This document shows, piece after piece, positions 10,482-21,985 of a stretch of DNA of 64,000 nucleotides (position 1 is its first letter; every line of letters starts with the position of its first letter). The stretch covers positions 1-64,000 of the forward strand of contig CAJQUW010006162.1 of NCBI GenBank assembly GCA_907163375.1, given 5' to 3'. Both the position numbers and the translations under genes were made by a program. The DNA is from Prostheceraeus crozeri. Lineage: Eukaryota; Platyhelminthes; Polycladida; Euryleptidae. Below the pieces are notes generated by a model. The model was not told where the DNA came from, ran no database searches, and saw only the letters and a list, made by a program, of their open reading frames with translations.

Positions 10482-11310
10482 TTCACGGTCGTTCGGAGAT
10501 AGCGAAAATAGACAGATAAATGGCTACTAAAAAACAGCGCAACAATGTGTTCTCAGCAGGGTTTTCAACTTTCAAAAGAATTTTTTTCTTTCGTTTGCTT
10601 TCTCGTAGCGTTTGAGTACTAGCAACATTTTCTGCGCTGCAGCAAAGAATGTGCAACAGATTAATGCACCGATTAAAATCGGGCTGTTTTAATGTAGGAT
10701 TGTATACACACATCTAATACATTAACATGCGTTTTTCTTCTTGTCAGGATGTTCTGTGAATTTCCATGTAATTCTATCTCCATTTTGAATCACTCAAAAA
10801 GAAAATACAAGTAACGGAGACAGAACTGTTGACCCATAGCTGCTGCTATATGTAGACATGTATTGATATCTTAACTTACCACATGCTGCCGGAAATCTGG
10901 TCCTGCTATCTGGTATGAGGAATTCTGTAATCCTTTTTGCAAGAGGTTGCCATTTTGTCTTTCATCTGTGCCACTTGCAAAGAAGCAGAATGTGCTGACT
11001 ATGAGCACAGCTCCTCAAGCGCAGCAGGAGTCCTCTGTTGTAAATCACAGCAGTGTTTAAGTTACATAGATCACACGAATTGGAGTGGACGAGATTTGCT
11101 AATAATTGTCCAATCAGAGTTGCTGTCGGCATATAGGGAGAACATGCCGATACTTCCCGATTTTCTAATCATCATGTCGGTGCAGCCGTCACTTAACCGA
11201 TGGGTACCGACAACACCTGTGTCGGCATTCACTCGGTGCGCCGACACGGTTGACAGCCGACACTGCCCGACTATTTGCCGAGTAATCGCCGACGATTTTT
11301 TTTCACCTGG

Positions 11311-11590
11311 TCGGTCCCTTTCTTACTTTCAATTGCATTGAATCGCCTGGTGCAAACAATCAAGGATCAATTGCCCTTGTTGACATTTCCCTGTACTTTA
11401 GACGACGGCGTTTTGTGTGGTATAAGGGAAGATCTTCTTAAAGCCAGCTCATGATCATCGAAGACTGATCATCCTGGCTTGGTTTAAAAGTAAATCGATC
11501 AAAGTGTGAAGCATTCTCGAAGGTTGATGCACAGTATTTCCCCTCAGAAATACAAAGGTCGAGCGTCCCAAACTTGGCATATGCCTGATA
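11311..11590 (+). mobile_element. LINE reverse transcriptase, piece 3 of 3 (catalytic DDG block)
   Basis: It continues directly from the DPL of piece 2: GPFL, then FSIALNRLVQTIKDQLPLLT-like text, then TLDDGVLCG (the RT active-site pair in x-DD form, about 11398-11424) and LGLKVNRSKCEAFSK, the block after the active site (GL-N-KCE). At least one frame change separates the last two blocks. Text is lost after about 11590. Confidence 0.8.
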
Positions 11591-13271
11591 TGAAAAAGTA
11601 CATCCTAATTTCCGCAAGAATAATGTTCATAGATCATCAGGGTTCTCGCAGTCTGCACTGAAGCAGTTTTGAACTACTGGTTTCATGAAACAGATAAAAA
11701 TACTTGAGAAAATGCTGTATGTGAAAATAAACTTAAGTTTGTGATAACGATATAATTTACTCTTTCATTAAACTTTTGGGAAATCTTGTGAAAACTATGA
11801 TGAAGGCATGAGCAATTTAATTTATCAGGGGATCGAATCATGTTTATTTTTTACAACAAGCAATGTCCATAGAGTAGATATATTAGGTAGAGGGGGTAAC
11901 TCAGTATTTATGAGATCCCCAATGTGTATGCACTTTCGAATCTATTAAATGAACTCGAGGGAGATACAGGTGGTATTGTCACCAAATGTGAGATATGCAA
12001 ATTTTTGCAGTTTTGCAGGAGTTGTCACGGAATTGAATGATCATGATTGTAATGCAGAAGGAATGATGGCATTTTACATATTCTCAGTATCATGACAGCC
12101 TTGGAGATTTAATGTTTGCTAAATTAGCAATTCTTTCATGCTCAACCTCAAGAGCATTTTCTTAAGCGTGATCATAGCACAGGCAACCTGCCATTTGCTG
12201 AGCAAAATCACATAATCAAAGACAATGATTTGAATTAACTTTGAAAGATGTAAATTCGTTCAGATAAAAATTCAGAGTCAAGAAATATAACATGAATTTA
12301 TATAATCATGCCGGTGAAAATTGAATTAAAAACTTGGAATCGCAGCCAAGAAAGCACGAATAATATCGCGACTTTTTCATGAAGACTTTCAATATAATGC
12401 GGATCATGGAATACCCTTGATAATCAGCTTAATTTTCTTGATAATCAGCTTAATGTCAACTTAGTTAGGATGCTTACTAGCAAATATTGATTCATATTGA
12501 TATCCAATTTGTTTCATGCTACTTTTATAGGAGAATCATCTCGGTAGTATCTAAATTGGCAAAATTCTGACTTTTTAAAAACTGCTCAAATAATATTTTG
12601 GACCACGGGAACGTAATCTCCGCAAAAAACTGAATCTTTTCATATAAAAATTTTCACTATAGAGATACTTTTTTCAGTCGACACTCTACCTATATACAAA
12701 GGCGGCGGAGCGATATTAGATGTGGGGGGGGCACCGATCTGATACCAGTTCGATACCAGCCCAACGGAATGTTGATAAAACCCGTGGCATGGGCCTATCA
12801 GTTGACATTTAAATTGAATAGAAGGCTACCGCAAACTATAGTGTAATGTTGGTCCACTCAAAAAATTATCAGTCCTAGACTTTTGATAGAAATTTTCTTA
12901 ATTAAGATTAAACAAATTGTGATGAAGGCCGATGTTTAATATAGATTCAAACATACTTCAGTAGTAGGTAGTTGGTAAGTCTTTCATTCACTAATTTGAG
13001 TGTGTATTTCTAATTGCAACTTAATTTGCGCTAACTTCCTTAACATCGAAGTAATTGTTGAAGCTTACAATAACGTTTTTTGTCATATTTGGGAATTCTG
13101 ACTGTTGCACATGTATGCCTGTTTGAGGGGTTATTGCAATCACAAGATGACGAGTCGTTTGACGTATTTAATAGGTGATACGTAAATAGCGTGTGTGATT
13201 AAATAAAACAAAGCTAGTTTTACAAAATTAGTGTAATGATAAGACTAGTGTGTACAAACTTATTCAAAAAC

Positions 13272-14182
13272 TCAAAATTTTCCAAAAAAGGAAAGCCTCT
13301 GCTTGTTTCGATATGTGAATTCTTTTGCTATAGCCTCCACTGACAATTCATCAGTGCGTCTCTTATGAATTGAAAGTACTAACAAATTGTTCAATCTTTT
13401 CTCAGTCATGTTGCTTCGCAAGTCTGATTCTGTTCTTCTGAGAGAAGAAAATGTTCGTTCTGCACTGGCAGAACTCATTGGAGCCAAAAGATATATTTCT
13501 AGCAACCGCTTCACATTAAGTAAAATAGAGACACATTTGGAACTGTTATCGGTGAAACGCATTTCAGGAGAGGATAAAATTGTTTCAAAAGTTGTAGTAG
13601 CAACAAGAGTTCACACACTAAATTATCAAAATTAACATCCATATCATACAACAGTTTCAATGTTTGCACCTCATCACAGCAAAAGTCCTTTTGGTTTGAT
13701 GCCTTTATCAAGATGGATTCAATTGCCATCAGGGTGCTGTACGACTCTGTTGAAAATCGCCGTTGAATTTCGGAATGACAGATATCAATGCTTTCGTAAT
13801 AAATGCTCTTGTAATATTCGTAGGCAGAATTGAAATGTTGGGTTTCTGATTCGCCAGAATTTTGTGTCCGTCTTTTACCAGGAACAACAGGAGCATCAAT
13901 AAATTCAAACTCTTCGGTTTCATTTTCCACCTTTTCGTAACATTTTAGAAATTGTTCTTTTTGGTGCTGTAATATATTTTTCAATGCATTTATGCAACAT
14001 TTAGTGGTTTCTGCCGTTACCTGAGGACTTCGTAGCGTTATTGCAACCTGTTCCGACACAGAAAAAATATTTTTGGCGGACTTCAGCGAAAAGAAGGTTG
14101 AAAACTTCGTCATTCTCTTGAGTAAACCTTCTGCCATCGTTTTCACCGATTGATCATTCGTGCTTCGTGAAATGTCTGTCAA
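13272..14182 (-). pseudogene. hAT transposase, central and dimerisation part
   Basis: The 223-residue frame (14182-13511) holds hAT helical text such as FSTFFSLKSAKNIFSVSEQV and AYEYYKSIYYESIDICHSEI. An overlapping frame (13562-13272) gives the C-terminal hAT dimerisation motif LLAPMSSASAERTFSSLRR followed by LRSNMTEKRLNNLLVLSIH. The A-S-ERTFS-LRRIK-LRS-M-RL signature is the hallmark of the family. The two frames overlap, so a frame change lies around 13540. The missing N-terminal portion is partly represented at 14478-14669. Confidence 0.85.
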
Positions 14183-14477
14183 GGTCCTATACAGGGCAAG
14201 ATAGTGATCGAGAATACTACTTATTGATCTTGTCCGTATCGTCCATCGGGTTGGACAAACTTTGTGAACTGCGGCATTTGAAGTCAGAGAATTATCTGTC
14301 TCTGCAACGCAATGTTGACATTCGCAACGGAGATCCAGAAATAAATACGCTCAAATTCTGAACAAATTTCATGCAATCATTTATTATTTTTACATGTTCT
14401 ACGCAGCTTTTCAACACAAGATCTAGACGATGGTTGTTACAATGAATATATAAAGCCGATTTGTTATCATTCTGTAT

Positions 14478-14669
14478 TCATTTAGCAACACCATTCAGAG
14501 CCCCAGACATATTCGCCGCACCGTCATAGCATTGCAATCTGCAATTTTCAACTTTCAAATTTAGTCGGATTAAGATATCTTTGATAGCGGCGTAGATTGA
14601 CTGTGAAGTTTGATTTTCCACCCAAAACATCCCCATGAAATCTTCATCTATTGACATGTCTTCCGACAT
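14478..14669 (-). pseudogene. hAT transposase, DUF4371-type fragment
   Basis: The frame reads DEDFMGMFWVENQTSQSIYA, then CRLQCYDGAANMSGALNGVA. This matches the catalytic-core block of the ZMYM1/DUF4371-type hAT proteins (RGQSYDGA-NMSG-GV). It belongs upstream of the 14182-13272 part and is separated from it by ~300 bp with frame changes. Confidence 0.8.
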
Positions 14670-14947
14670 CTATCGGAGTATGAATGTCAATTGTTATAAT
14701 ATAATATGATATAATGAGAATATCAGAAGTAATATGATTAAATCCCAATCCAAAAATTACACATGTATTTGCATGAATACATGTAAAACAAGTATTTCTT
14801 GTCTTTTATGATAACAATTGTTATAACAATTTGAATGAAAAGCTTAAAATTATCGATTAAATTTCTTGCCCTCCCAAAATCTGAGGGAGCACGTGCCCCC
14901 GGTGCCCCCCGGTTCCGCCGCCCCTGCCTATATATCCCTGCTCTGTG

Positions 14948-15666
14948 GCAATCTTGGCTAAAGTCTTAAGTTTCCACTCTGCAGTTTCGTAGGACCGGAT
15001 GGTAGTTCAATGAGCGCCACCCTCTCTACTCAATGCTAAAAACATATGTAACAAATTATGGGCTCGCTACAGGAAACTCACGGCTAAAAGCACATATGAC
15101 AAACTATGAGACCGCAATCAAGACACTTTATTCTGAAAAACAGAACACATGAAACAAAGAAACCGATTATAAAACCCTCAAAACTAAACACACATATAGC
15201 AAATGAAAAGCCTGACTACCAAACACTCAATTCTGAAATATAGAACAAATAAAACAAAGAAACCGATTGCAAACACTCAATAGTAAACACACAATGTAAC
15301 AAATTATAATGTACATATGTAAAATAATTCCGATGAATAAATTTTAGAGACTGATGGCAAAACACTGGATGTTAAAAACATAATGACAATGCCAACAATT
15401 TCGAGGGTCAATTTTTGCTGACAGTAATAACTTGACCATCTTTTTGCATTGGAAGCGTGTGCTTGCTAATAATGCATAACTCTTCTTTGAAAGTATAAAT
15501 TCAGGTTTAGACCATCGATGCATGCACTTTTCAAGTAGTTTTTCATTTGATGTCGTTTTTGCAATTGCAGCTTCTGTATCATTTCATTTCATATTCCTGC
15601 ATGACTTCCAGTGTTTGAATAAGTGCGTCCTAAGTATTATATGATCACCATCTCTATAGTTTTCCA
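14948..15666. repeat. Mostly non-coding; degenerate tandem repeat at 15045-15310
   Basis: Units of about 100 bp recur with landmarks ACAAACTATG, TTCTGAAAAACAGAACA, AAACAAAGAAACCGATT and ACACACA. No coding frame is seen. Confidence 0.45.
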
Positions 15667-16056
15667 GGTGCTTCTATTCTTCCCCCCCACATTTTTCAAG
15701 TTTTCCAAAATCATCAAATTTCGCCAAAGTTAGTCACCTTGGGTTTAGAATAGACTTGATCTTTCACTGAGTGACACTACAACACGACTGAGAAGTCTTA
15801 CGAATACTCAGTTAGAATACAAGGTAGCCTACAGCTGTGATCATTAACTTCGTGCGATTGTTGTCTACTGAAAAATGACGCTCAATTGTCTAATTCTGAG
15901 GCTGTAAATGTTCTACAAGTCAGATAATAGGAGTTTTACACACTCAACTCTATGCCACGTTAGTAAGAACAGGTAGGAGCAAGAGAAGATCGTTGACGAT
16001 GCAACACTTCCGGGTGTCAACAACAGAAATGTGGGGGGGGGAAGAATAGAAGTACC
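15667..16056. mobile_element. MITE F (390 bp, C/G-run termini)
   Basis: Terminal inverted repeats GGTGCTTCTATTCTTCCC and GGTACTTCTATTCTTCCC (right, inverted) are followed by a run of C and ACATTT. The flanks gttttcca (15659-15666) and attttcca (16057-16064) match at 7 of 8 bases, which suggests an old 8-bp duplication. No coding content. Confidence 0.75.
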
Positions 16057-16059
16057 ATT

Positions 16060-17480
16060 TTCCAATATTCAATTTCCGCGCTTGAATGGAGAAACAGAAT
16101 GCAGATATTTAAACTGTCGCAAAAGGTCATACTAGCAAATCAACAATTGTGTATTGAAAGAATGTAATTTACGAGAGATGCATTGGATTTTTTTGTTCTC
16201 TATCAATGTCGCATGCAAGGCCTCAGTGAAAATTAGAGCATGACAATTTTATGCGCATTGTGGCGTGTCTGATTTGATTAAATGCATTAACAAGCTAAGA
16301 AATTCATTGAAGAATATTATTATATTATTTGCGCTCATCAATCTAGGCATAGTGATACGATAAAGGTTCGGTAGCAATGAAAACTGGAAAATATTGGCAT
16401 AAATTTGATAGATGTGTAACTCTTTACCGGAACAACAAAATTATCAGTTAAAATATGTTTTGCAGTTTTCAAATACTTTGATTGAATCAAATCGAGATTC
16501 AGCCAACTAAGTATTGTAGCTCTGAAGTCTTGAGAATAGACATGCTTGTAAGATGCTTATTACTTTGGTCTTTTCTTTAAGGTTTACACAAGCCACAATG
16601 TACACACAAGGTTTATACAAATACACCACTATTAAAAGGTTCATTTACCCGATCTTTTTTGCTCAAAACCGAGATTCTTCACATAATGCAAGGTGAATCA
16701 AAGTTTCTACATCTTTCATTCAGCAATAACTGACATAAAATTACATCAGAATCGCAGAAGTTAGTTGAATTGTTCAACAATATTTTTGTCAGTAATAGGC
16801 TATTACCAATGCTGAATAATCTTGGCAATCTTGGGGATATCCAATATTCCGGGCATGCACAAGATCATGGGGTATGCCGTACATGTGCATTTTGCATGTG
16901 CAATGTACAAGTACATAAGATGTCCTATATATACTCGTATATATATATATATAATGTACAAAATATCCTATTGTACAGTTGATAGGCCTACTTTGTGTTA
17001 CATGCATTATCAACGCTTGTTTGCAAGTGCCCTTGCGGCCATTGCTTTACGATTTCTGTTGTACTTCAGAATGCACATTTGCGACTCATGACTTGCAATG
17101 TTGGGCTCGCATGCTAAAAAATATGCGGCGTATGCGCAAAACAACATGGGCATGTTTGTAAAAATGTATGCGACACATGAACATCAGGTGTTATAAAGAT
17201 TCCGAAATATTTTGAAGTCAATCATTATGGGAACGTCTAAAGAGTATGTTTATCTGTTTCTAAATACTTTATTACTCATGCCCATACGTCAAGTGAAAAT
17301 CGGTTGGTCTGCCAACTCATCAGTCAAACTGTACAAATAAATACAATAACAAGGAGAGAGTGCTATGCACCGTCATAGACAATCTGATAATGGTTTAATG
17401 AAGTTCGGTAGAAAACAAGTCTGATTTATCGGCGGTTAAGACAGAGCTGAATATTGAGCAGCGATTGTTTTAGAAATGGC
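16060..17480. other. No gene seen; short (TA)n tract
   Basis: AT-rich sequence with a TA microsatellite at about 16929-16952 and palindromic GTACATG/CATGTAC runs at 16880-16915. No frame I can support. Confidence 0.45.
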
Positions 17481-17559
17481 ATTACTATGCCATCGAATGC
17501 TGTGCGGTTGTGTGCGCTAATAGAATACAACATTTTGTAGGATTTTTGTGCAGTGGAGC

Positions 17560-17852
17560 TGGGTAGACCATGTCAGCCGCTACGGGAATGACTGTTGGTT
17601 CAAACGTTTGACAGAATGGACCGCTTGAGGACGCGGACGTGCTGTTGGATGTCCAAGAAGAAGATGGAGGCGGGACATCGACAGCTTCTGCTGCTGCGCG
17701 GAGTCGACGGCTGTGGAAGTCAGCAAGGCCTTTTCCCGAACCAACGGGACACATGCAGGCTGCCCTTAAGTGAAGAAGCAGGAAGTGCGAAAAGGCCAAA
17801 AGAGAAAAAATATCGAAGTTGTTTGAAAAGAACTATGAACTTATTTGAATAA
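17560..17852 (+). other. GC-rich coding-like stretch, unidentified
   Basis: This segment is much richer in GC than its surroundings. One plus-strand frame gives GPLEDADVLLDVQEEDGG, then ASAAARSRRLWKSA and ends HMQAALK. Another frame on each strand is also open. An AATAAA follows at 17850-17855. It could be the C-terminal piece of a transposon protein of the MADF or Myb/SANT kind, or an exon, but I cannot identify it. Confidence 0.2.
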
Positions 17853-17950
17853 AACTGACATATTTGCGTTCCTTAGATGGCAAGGGCTCTGAAGATATGA
17901 AGCAGTGAGCATTTTTCATACAAAAACTGAGAATCAGTCAAAAGAGTCAT

Positions 17951-18913
17951 ATGTTTGTATATAAAGAATAACATCAAGGTATTCAGGATGACCCAATATA
18001 TTTCGCCGGTTCTAGACGTGGGACACACCGGAATGAATGCTGACAGAAGCGTAGTGAACATCGGAAGGTTAACACGTGACAAAAAGTAAAATTGAATTCT
18101 AAGGTAGAAAATGAAGTTAATGCGGATAATACTGATAGATAGAGTGCAGAGTAATACATATAAAAGCACAAAAAAGGAGGAAGAAGCTAAAGAAGACACC
18201 AGAGAAGTCACCAAGGCAGCAGTAAGCTAATGACAGTTTCTTTTTGAATGCACAAGTCAGGTTGTTTTACACTGATAAAAAGTGAATTCCAGTGACTAAA
18301 CCACTCTTGTGCCAGAATCCCAAAGACAGAATCCCATTGGACGCCGAATCAAACGTACTGTACCAGTTCAACTGTACTTGCGGTAGCAAGTATGTCGGTC
18401 GGACAGAGAGGAGACTATCTCAAAAAATGTCTGAGCACGTGCCGCGGTGGTTCCTGAATGTGGACCGACGTTCCAAAGCTGCAAGCGCCATCACTCGTCA
18501 TTTACAGCAATGTACCCCATCAAAGCCAGCCAAGTCATGCTTTACTGTGCTGAGGAGATGTCGAGGAAGACTGCATTTGTGTGTCTTGGAATTCACTTTT
18601 TATCAGTGTAAAACAACCTGACTTGTGCATTCAAAAAGAAACTGTCATTAGCTTACTGCTGCCTTGGTGACTTCTCTGGTGTCTTCTTTAGCTTCTTCCT
18701 CCTTTTTTGTGCTTTTATATGTATTACTCTGCACTCTGTCTATCAGTATTATCCGCATTAACTTTATTTTCTACCTTAGAATTCAATTTTACTTCTTGTC
18801 ACGTGTTAACCTATAACGATGTTCACTACGCTTCTGTCAGCATTCATTCCGGTGTGTCCCACGTCTAGAACCGGCGAAGTCATCATGAATACCTTGATGT
18901 TATTCTTTATATA
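17951..18913 (+). mobile_element. Penelope-like element flanked by long inverted repeats (pLTR type)
   Basis: Two ~330-bp arms (17958-18291 and 18587-18913) are near-perfect reverse complements. Between them sits only a ~295-bp GIY-YIG endonuclease piece (frame 18292-18621: YQFNCTCGSKYVGRTERRL, SEHVPRW). An 11-bp direct repeat aaaagagtcat flanks the whole unit (17940-17950, 18914-18924). Penelope-like elements are known for terminal repeats (pLTRs) in direct or inverted order and for 5' truncation. This copy lacks the reverse transcriptase and looks like a short truncated insertion. Confidence 0.85.
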
Positions 18914-18924
18914 AAAAGAGTCAT

Positions 18925-20340
18925 GATTTTGTGATAGCTTCACGAAATCACTATTTTTTCCTCGTTCACCGATTTTGATGACCGGTATATCTAAATAGAG
19001 CTCAAAAATGCTCGCTCTCCCATGGTCAGATGCTTTCTTAATGAATTAATGAAAATATACTTTCAGGTGTGATGCATCTCTGCTCCTTTTCCGGAGAACT
19101 CCACCTGTTGAAAACTGTCAGTCTCATGAATAAGGCCGGCCGTCAAAAACTCGACCTATTGATATATTCTAATTGATTTTCAACTGGTGGAGTTCTCCGG
19201 AAAAAGAACAGACATTCATCAGACATATATTGTGGCCTATCTAGCTATCAAGCTCATTCACAGATTTTTATATGATTATTGTAGTAGGATTTGAATTCAG
19301 AATCAAGTTAGCCTGTAATATAATTTCATTAGTTTGCCCTGAAGATGGATGCAGTGGACATCCGAAGCGCTGACTGTGCAATAAAATGGTTTGCAAGAAT
19401 TGCATTCAAGTTTTGCAATAATGAAACAAAATTAGTTTATGGAAAATTAAAGAAACTTTATGTTGGGCTTAATTATGCTGACTGCGATGTTTATTCAGTA
19501 ATTCCTGCTTATAGATATATGTATGTATAATAATTTAGTCCCGACCGGTTTCTTTTATCATGGGTTCCGAAGAGCACTGATTAAAGATATTTTATTCTGT
19601 AAAACATTCAATATTAGCACGAACTGAGAGACAGATTTACAGACTAAGAAATAAAGAATTATTGGAAGTAAGAAAAATTAAATACGTAATGAAGGTGCCA
19701 TACATTCGAGAGTTTGCATTCTCAACTTTAAAATAAGGTATGATAGACTTGCATCCTTTATTGTATTGGCTGAGCAGTGCTCAAAGTATGAAAATCGCTC
19801 AATTTACAAATCGCAATTATTCAATAAGAAAACGTGTATGGTAGTTATTCAGGCACGGGGAAGACGAGTATTTCCTGAGCTCTCTTTTGACACTCTGGTC
19901 AGGTAAACATAGTGATGTGATACTGTGAAGTTATCACAAAATCATTATTATTTTGACTGAAAAGGTTATATTCTCACTTCTTCATATAAAATGTTGATGT
20001 TTGGCATCTTCCTTGCGATGTTGAGAGTATAAATATGAGCTAGATATATTCATATATTCGTACATACATATTAGTTCAATAGTTCTTTTTCAAACTTCTT
20101 CAACATTTTTTCTGATTGCCGCTGAAGTAAACAAACATCATTTAAGGTGAACGAAAGTTCAAAACAAAACAATGAGGGAAAGCATGTCTTTGTTCTCTCA
20201 TAGCGACTACAGATTGCACGGTTGAAGAGCATGAGAATCGATTGAATTTCAGCGAATTTAGATCGTCCTTATCATCAGCTCGATACACGTATAGCCTACT
20301 TCGAATTCTGTACAATGATTTGAAATGCATTTACATTGAC
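18925..20340. other. No gene seen; one short hairpin repeat
   Basis: Apart from the hairpin at 19080-19211, only weak frames occur (for example 19345-19530, which has no recognisable features). Confidence 0.4.
19080..19211. repeat. Hairpin MITE-like repeat, ~35-bp arms
   Basis: Arms 19080-19114 and 19176-19211 are inverted copies sharing TTTTCCGGAGAACTCCACC and GTTGAAAA, with a 60-bp centre. Likely a small foldback element. No clear duplication flanks it. Confidence 0.65.
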
Positions 20341-20385
20341 CAAGGTTGGGTCTTGGGTTCACTCTTGGGTTTTGGGTACTATATT
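20341..20385 (+). repeat. Solo left terminus of element G
   Basis: CAAGGTTGGGTCTTGGGTT and the following ~25 bases match the left end of the element at 20709, but no right end follows before that element. Confidence 0.7.
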
Positions 20386-20708
20386 TTCCTGGTTTCCGAT
20401 GATTGATAATTTTCTGGTGTCGGTCAAATTGACCTTTTGTGAGATTTTGAAAATAGTAAATATTGTTTCATCAAAAACTTTTCGCAAGCATAATCACATC
20501 ATGTTTCTTGATAATTCCCTGAGTTTCCTCAAAATCCGGATAAAAAATCTGATTTAAGTAATAAATTTAAATTTTGAGACAGATCAAGGACGTCTAATCG
20601 AGAGATTACTGGACATTTTGTAAAATTCACAATTGCCAAATTGTGATAATCCATAGTTGATTTTTTCACTTCGATGCGGTAACTAGACAGACAGATGATG
20701 TATAGTAG

Positions 20709-21893
20709 CAAGGTTGGGTCTTGGGTTCACTCTTCGGTTTCGGGTAGTCTTGTGGGGGTACCCAAGAATCTTGAGGTGCAGACCCAAGAGCTTGGGTAAC
20801 CCCCAAGATTGAGAACCCAAGAATAAAGAAACTGACCAAGAATGATCATTTGCGGTTTTCTTGGAAAAATTCTGCCTTAGTATATGACCACATCATGTCA
20901 TAGCAAGTCATCTACATGTAAGTTTACATATATGTACATGTAAATGTAACCTACTTCAAACACACGATTGGTCTTTCTATGATAAAACTGTGCTATCATC
21001 AACTTTGATATAGACCTACCATAAATGTCTATCTGATAGTTTGTTTAATTATCTTTTTAAACTATGCTTAACCTATGGCTTCCTTGTGAATTTAATCCAT
21101 TAAACTAGATGTAATGCATATTGTGTTAGACAGAATTTTGTATATATCATTTTGCGTGAAATAAAACAGATAATAAATGAAAAAAATGCAATGCATGAAA
21201 CCAATAACTGTATAACGCTTATGCTGAATTGGTAGCCTACAACAATTCGTAGATAACTTGCTTCATATAGCCTCTTGCCTTCAAAGTTGAAAACTTCGGC
21301 CTATATTGTCTATTCTACTATTAGGCTACATGTATTAGAAATAGAAAGATATCGGTGTCATTTAATGCAGTGACATTCTTTGATGATTGCTTCTTACGAT
21401 TAGTAAAAATATCGTTATATCTACATTTGTGCTCTTTTCATCTTATACGAGGCCTATGTTATGTGTGTTTCGTTTCTCGATCAGACATGTTGTAAGGAAT
21501 GTAGCTTAGTCATGCATGTTGTTCTAATTAGGAAATTATTAGGCTGTAGACGTAAACAGGGTTGATGATATTAAGCCCAGAGATAACCAATGCCGACAAT
21601 TAAAACTTTTAGCTGAATATTAATATGGCCTCAATTCCGCAATAACAAATTCATGTAATAAATAGTAATTAATATGAACATTAGATACATATTAATTGGA
21701 TAGCAATATGTACAATATGATATGATTCAAAATCTCTTCACGTAATTTTAAATCTCAATCAAAATTCCAAACATGTTCTGGAAATTGTTGTTCCATTTCA
21801 TTGGAGAAATATCCACTCTTAGGTCTTGGGGGGATACCTTAAGATTTAATTTTGGGCTTGGGGTATCCACGCCCAAGTTTGGACCCAACCTTG
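20709..21893. mobile_element. TIR element G (CAAGGTTGGGTC ends), nonautonomous
   Basis: The left end is CAAGGTTGGGTCTTGGG and the right end, inverted, is CAAGGTTGGGTCCAAAC. Subterminal regions are full of CTTGGG/CCCAAG repeats in both orientations (20740-20825, 21820-21880). The 1.0-kb interior is AT-rich without a coding frame. Flanking duplications are not clear. Confidence 0.7.
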
Positions 21894-21985
21894 CGATTGC
21901 CTCTTAATCCAATGTTCGCTATGTTCTAGACATTCTTGATGTGTTCCACTAAAGGGATCAGGCGTGGCCATGGTATAAGTTGTTA

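Larger units (their letters stand above)
6792..11310. mobile_element. Element J: 4.5-kb TIR transposon of unknown superfamily
   Basis: The 22-bp terminal inverted repeats start CCCGGTGAAAAAAAATTG on the left; the right reverse complement starts CCAGGTGAAAAAAAATCG. The target duplication is 2 bp, tc (6790-6791 and 11311-11312). Removing the element plus one tc restores the LINE reading D-P-L-G-P-F-L exactly. About 200 bp at each end are packed with CCGAC motifs in both orientations. The interior holds a broken THAP-domain gene (9363-10156, minus), an unidentified frame (10188-10481), a MITE (8326-8547) and a local duplication (7090-7328). Two-base TSDs are known for EnSpm/Mirage-type elements but nothing else supports that, so I leave the superfamily open. 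Confidence 0.75.
12697..14926 (-). mobile_element. hAT transposon (DUF4371/ZMYM1-like group), 2.2 kb
   Basis: Termini are CAAAGGCGGCGGAGC on the left and the inverse CAGGGGCGGCGGAAC on the right, with G-runs and GCACC just inside. The exact 8-bp duplication cctatata (12689-12696, 14927-14934) flanks it, as expected for hAT. Minus-strand coding remnants give the central and C-terminal transposase. The N-terminal zinc finger is not seen, so the copy appears 5'-deleted. It is inserted in the right TIR of repeat D1. Confidence 0.9.
11868..14947. mobile_element. TIR repeat family D, copy D1 (split by a hAT transposon)
   Basis: The left end is CATAGAGTAGATATATTAGG and the right end (to 14947) is the inverted CCTATATATCCCTGCTCTG. 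Without the nested hAT (12697-14926 plus TSD) the copy is ~840 bp, the same length as D3 at 35700-36544, and both share the AAGTTGCTT/CATGAAGAC and TCATCTCGGTAGTAT landmarks. A possible imperfect 8-bp duplication (gcaatgtc/gcaatctt) flanks it. No coding capacity. Confidence 0.75.

Noticed and set aside
16789-17091. Open frames rich in Tyr, Ile and Cys on both strands
   Set aside because: They arise from the TA microsatellite and palindromic GTACATG runs; no family features.
17873-18214. 113-codon hydrophobic minus-strand frame
   Set aside because: It lies in the inverted repeat arm of the Penelope-like copy and has no similarity to known proteins; the Phe/Leu richness comes from base composition.
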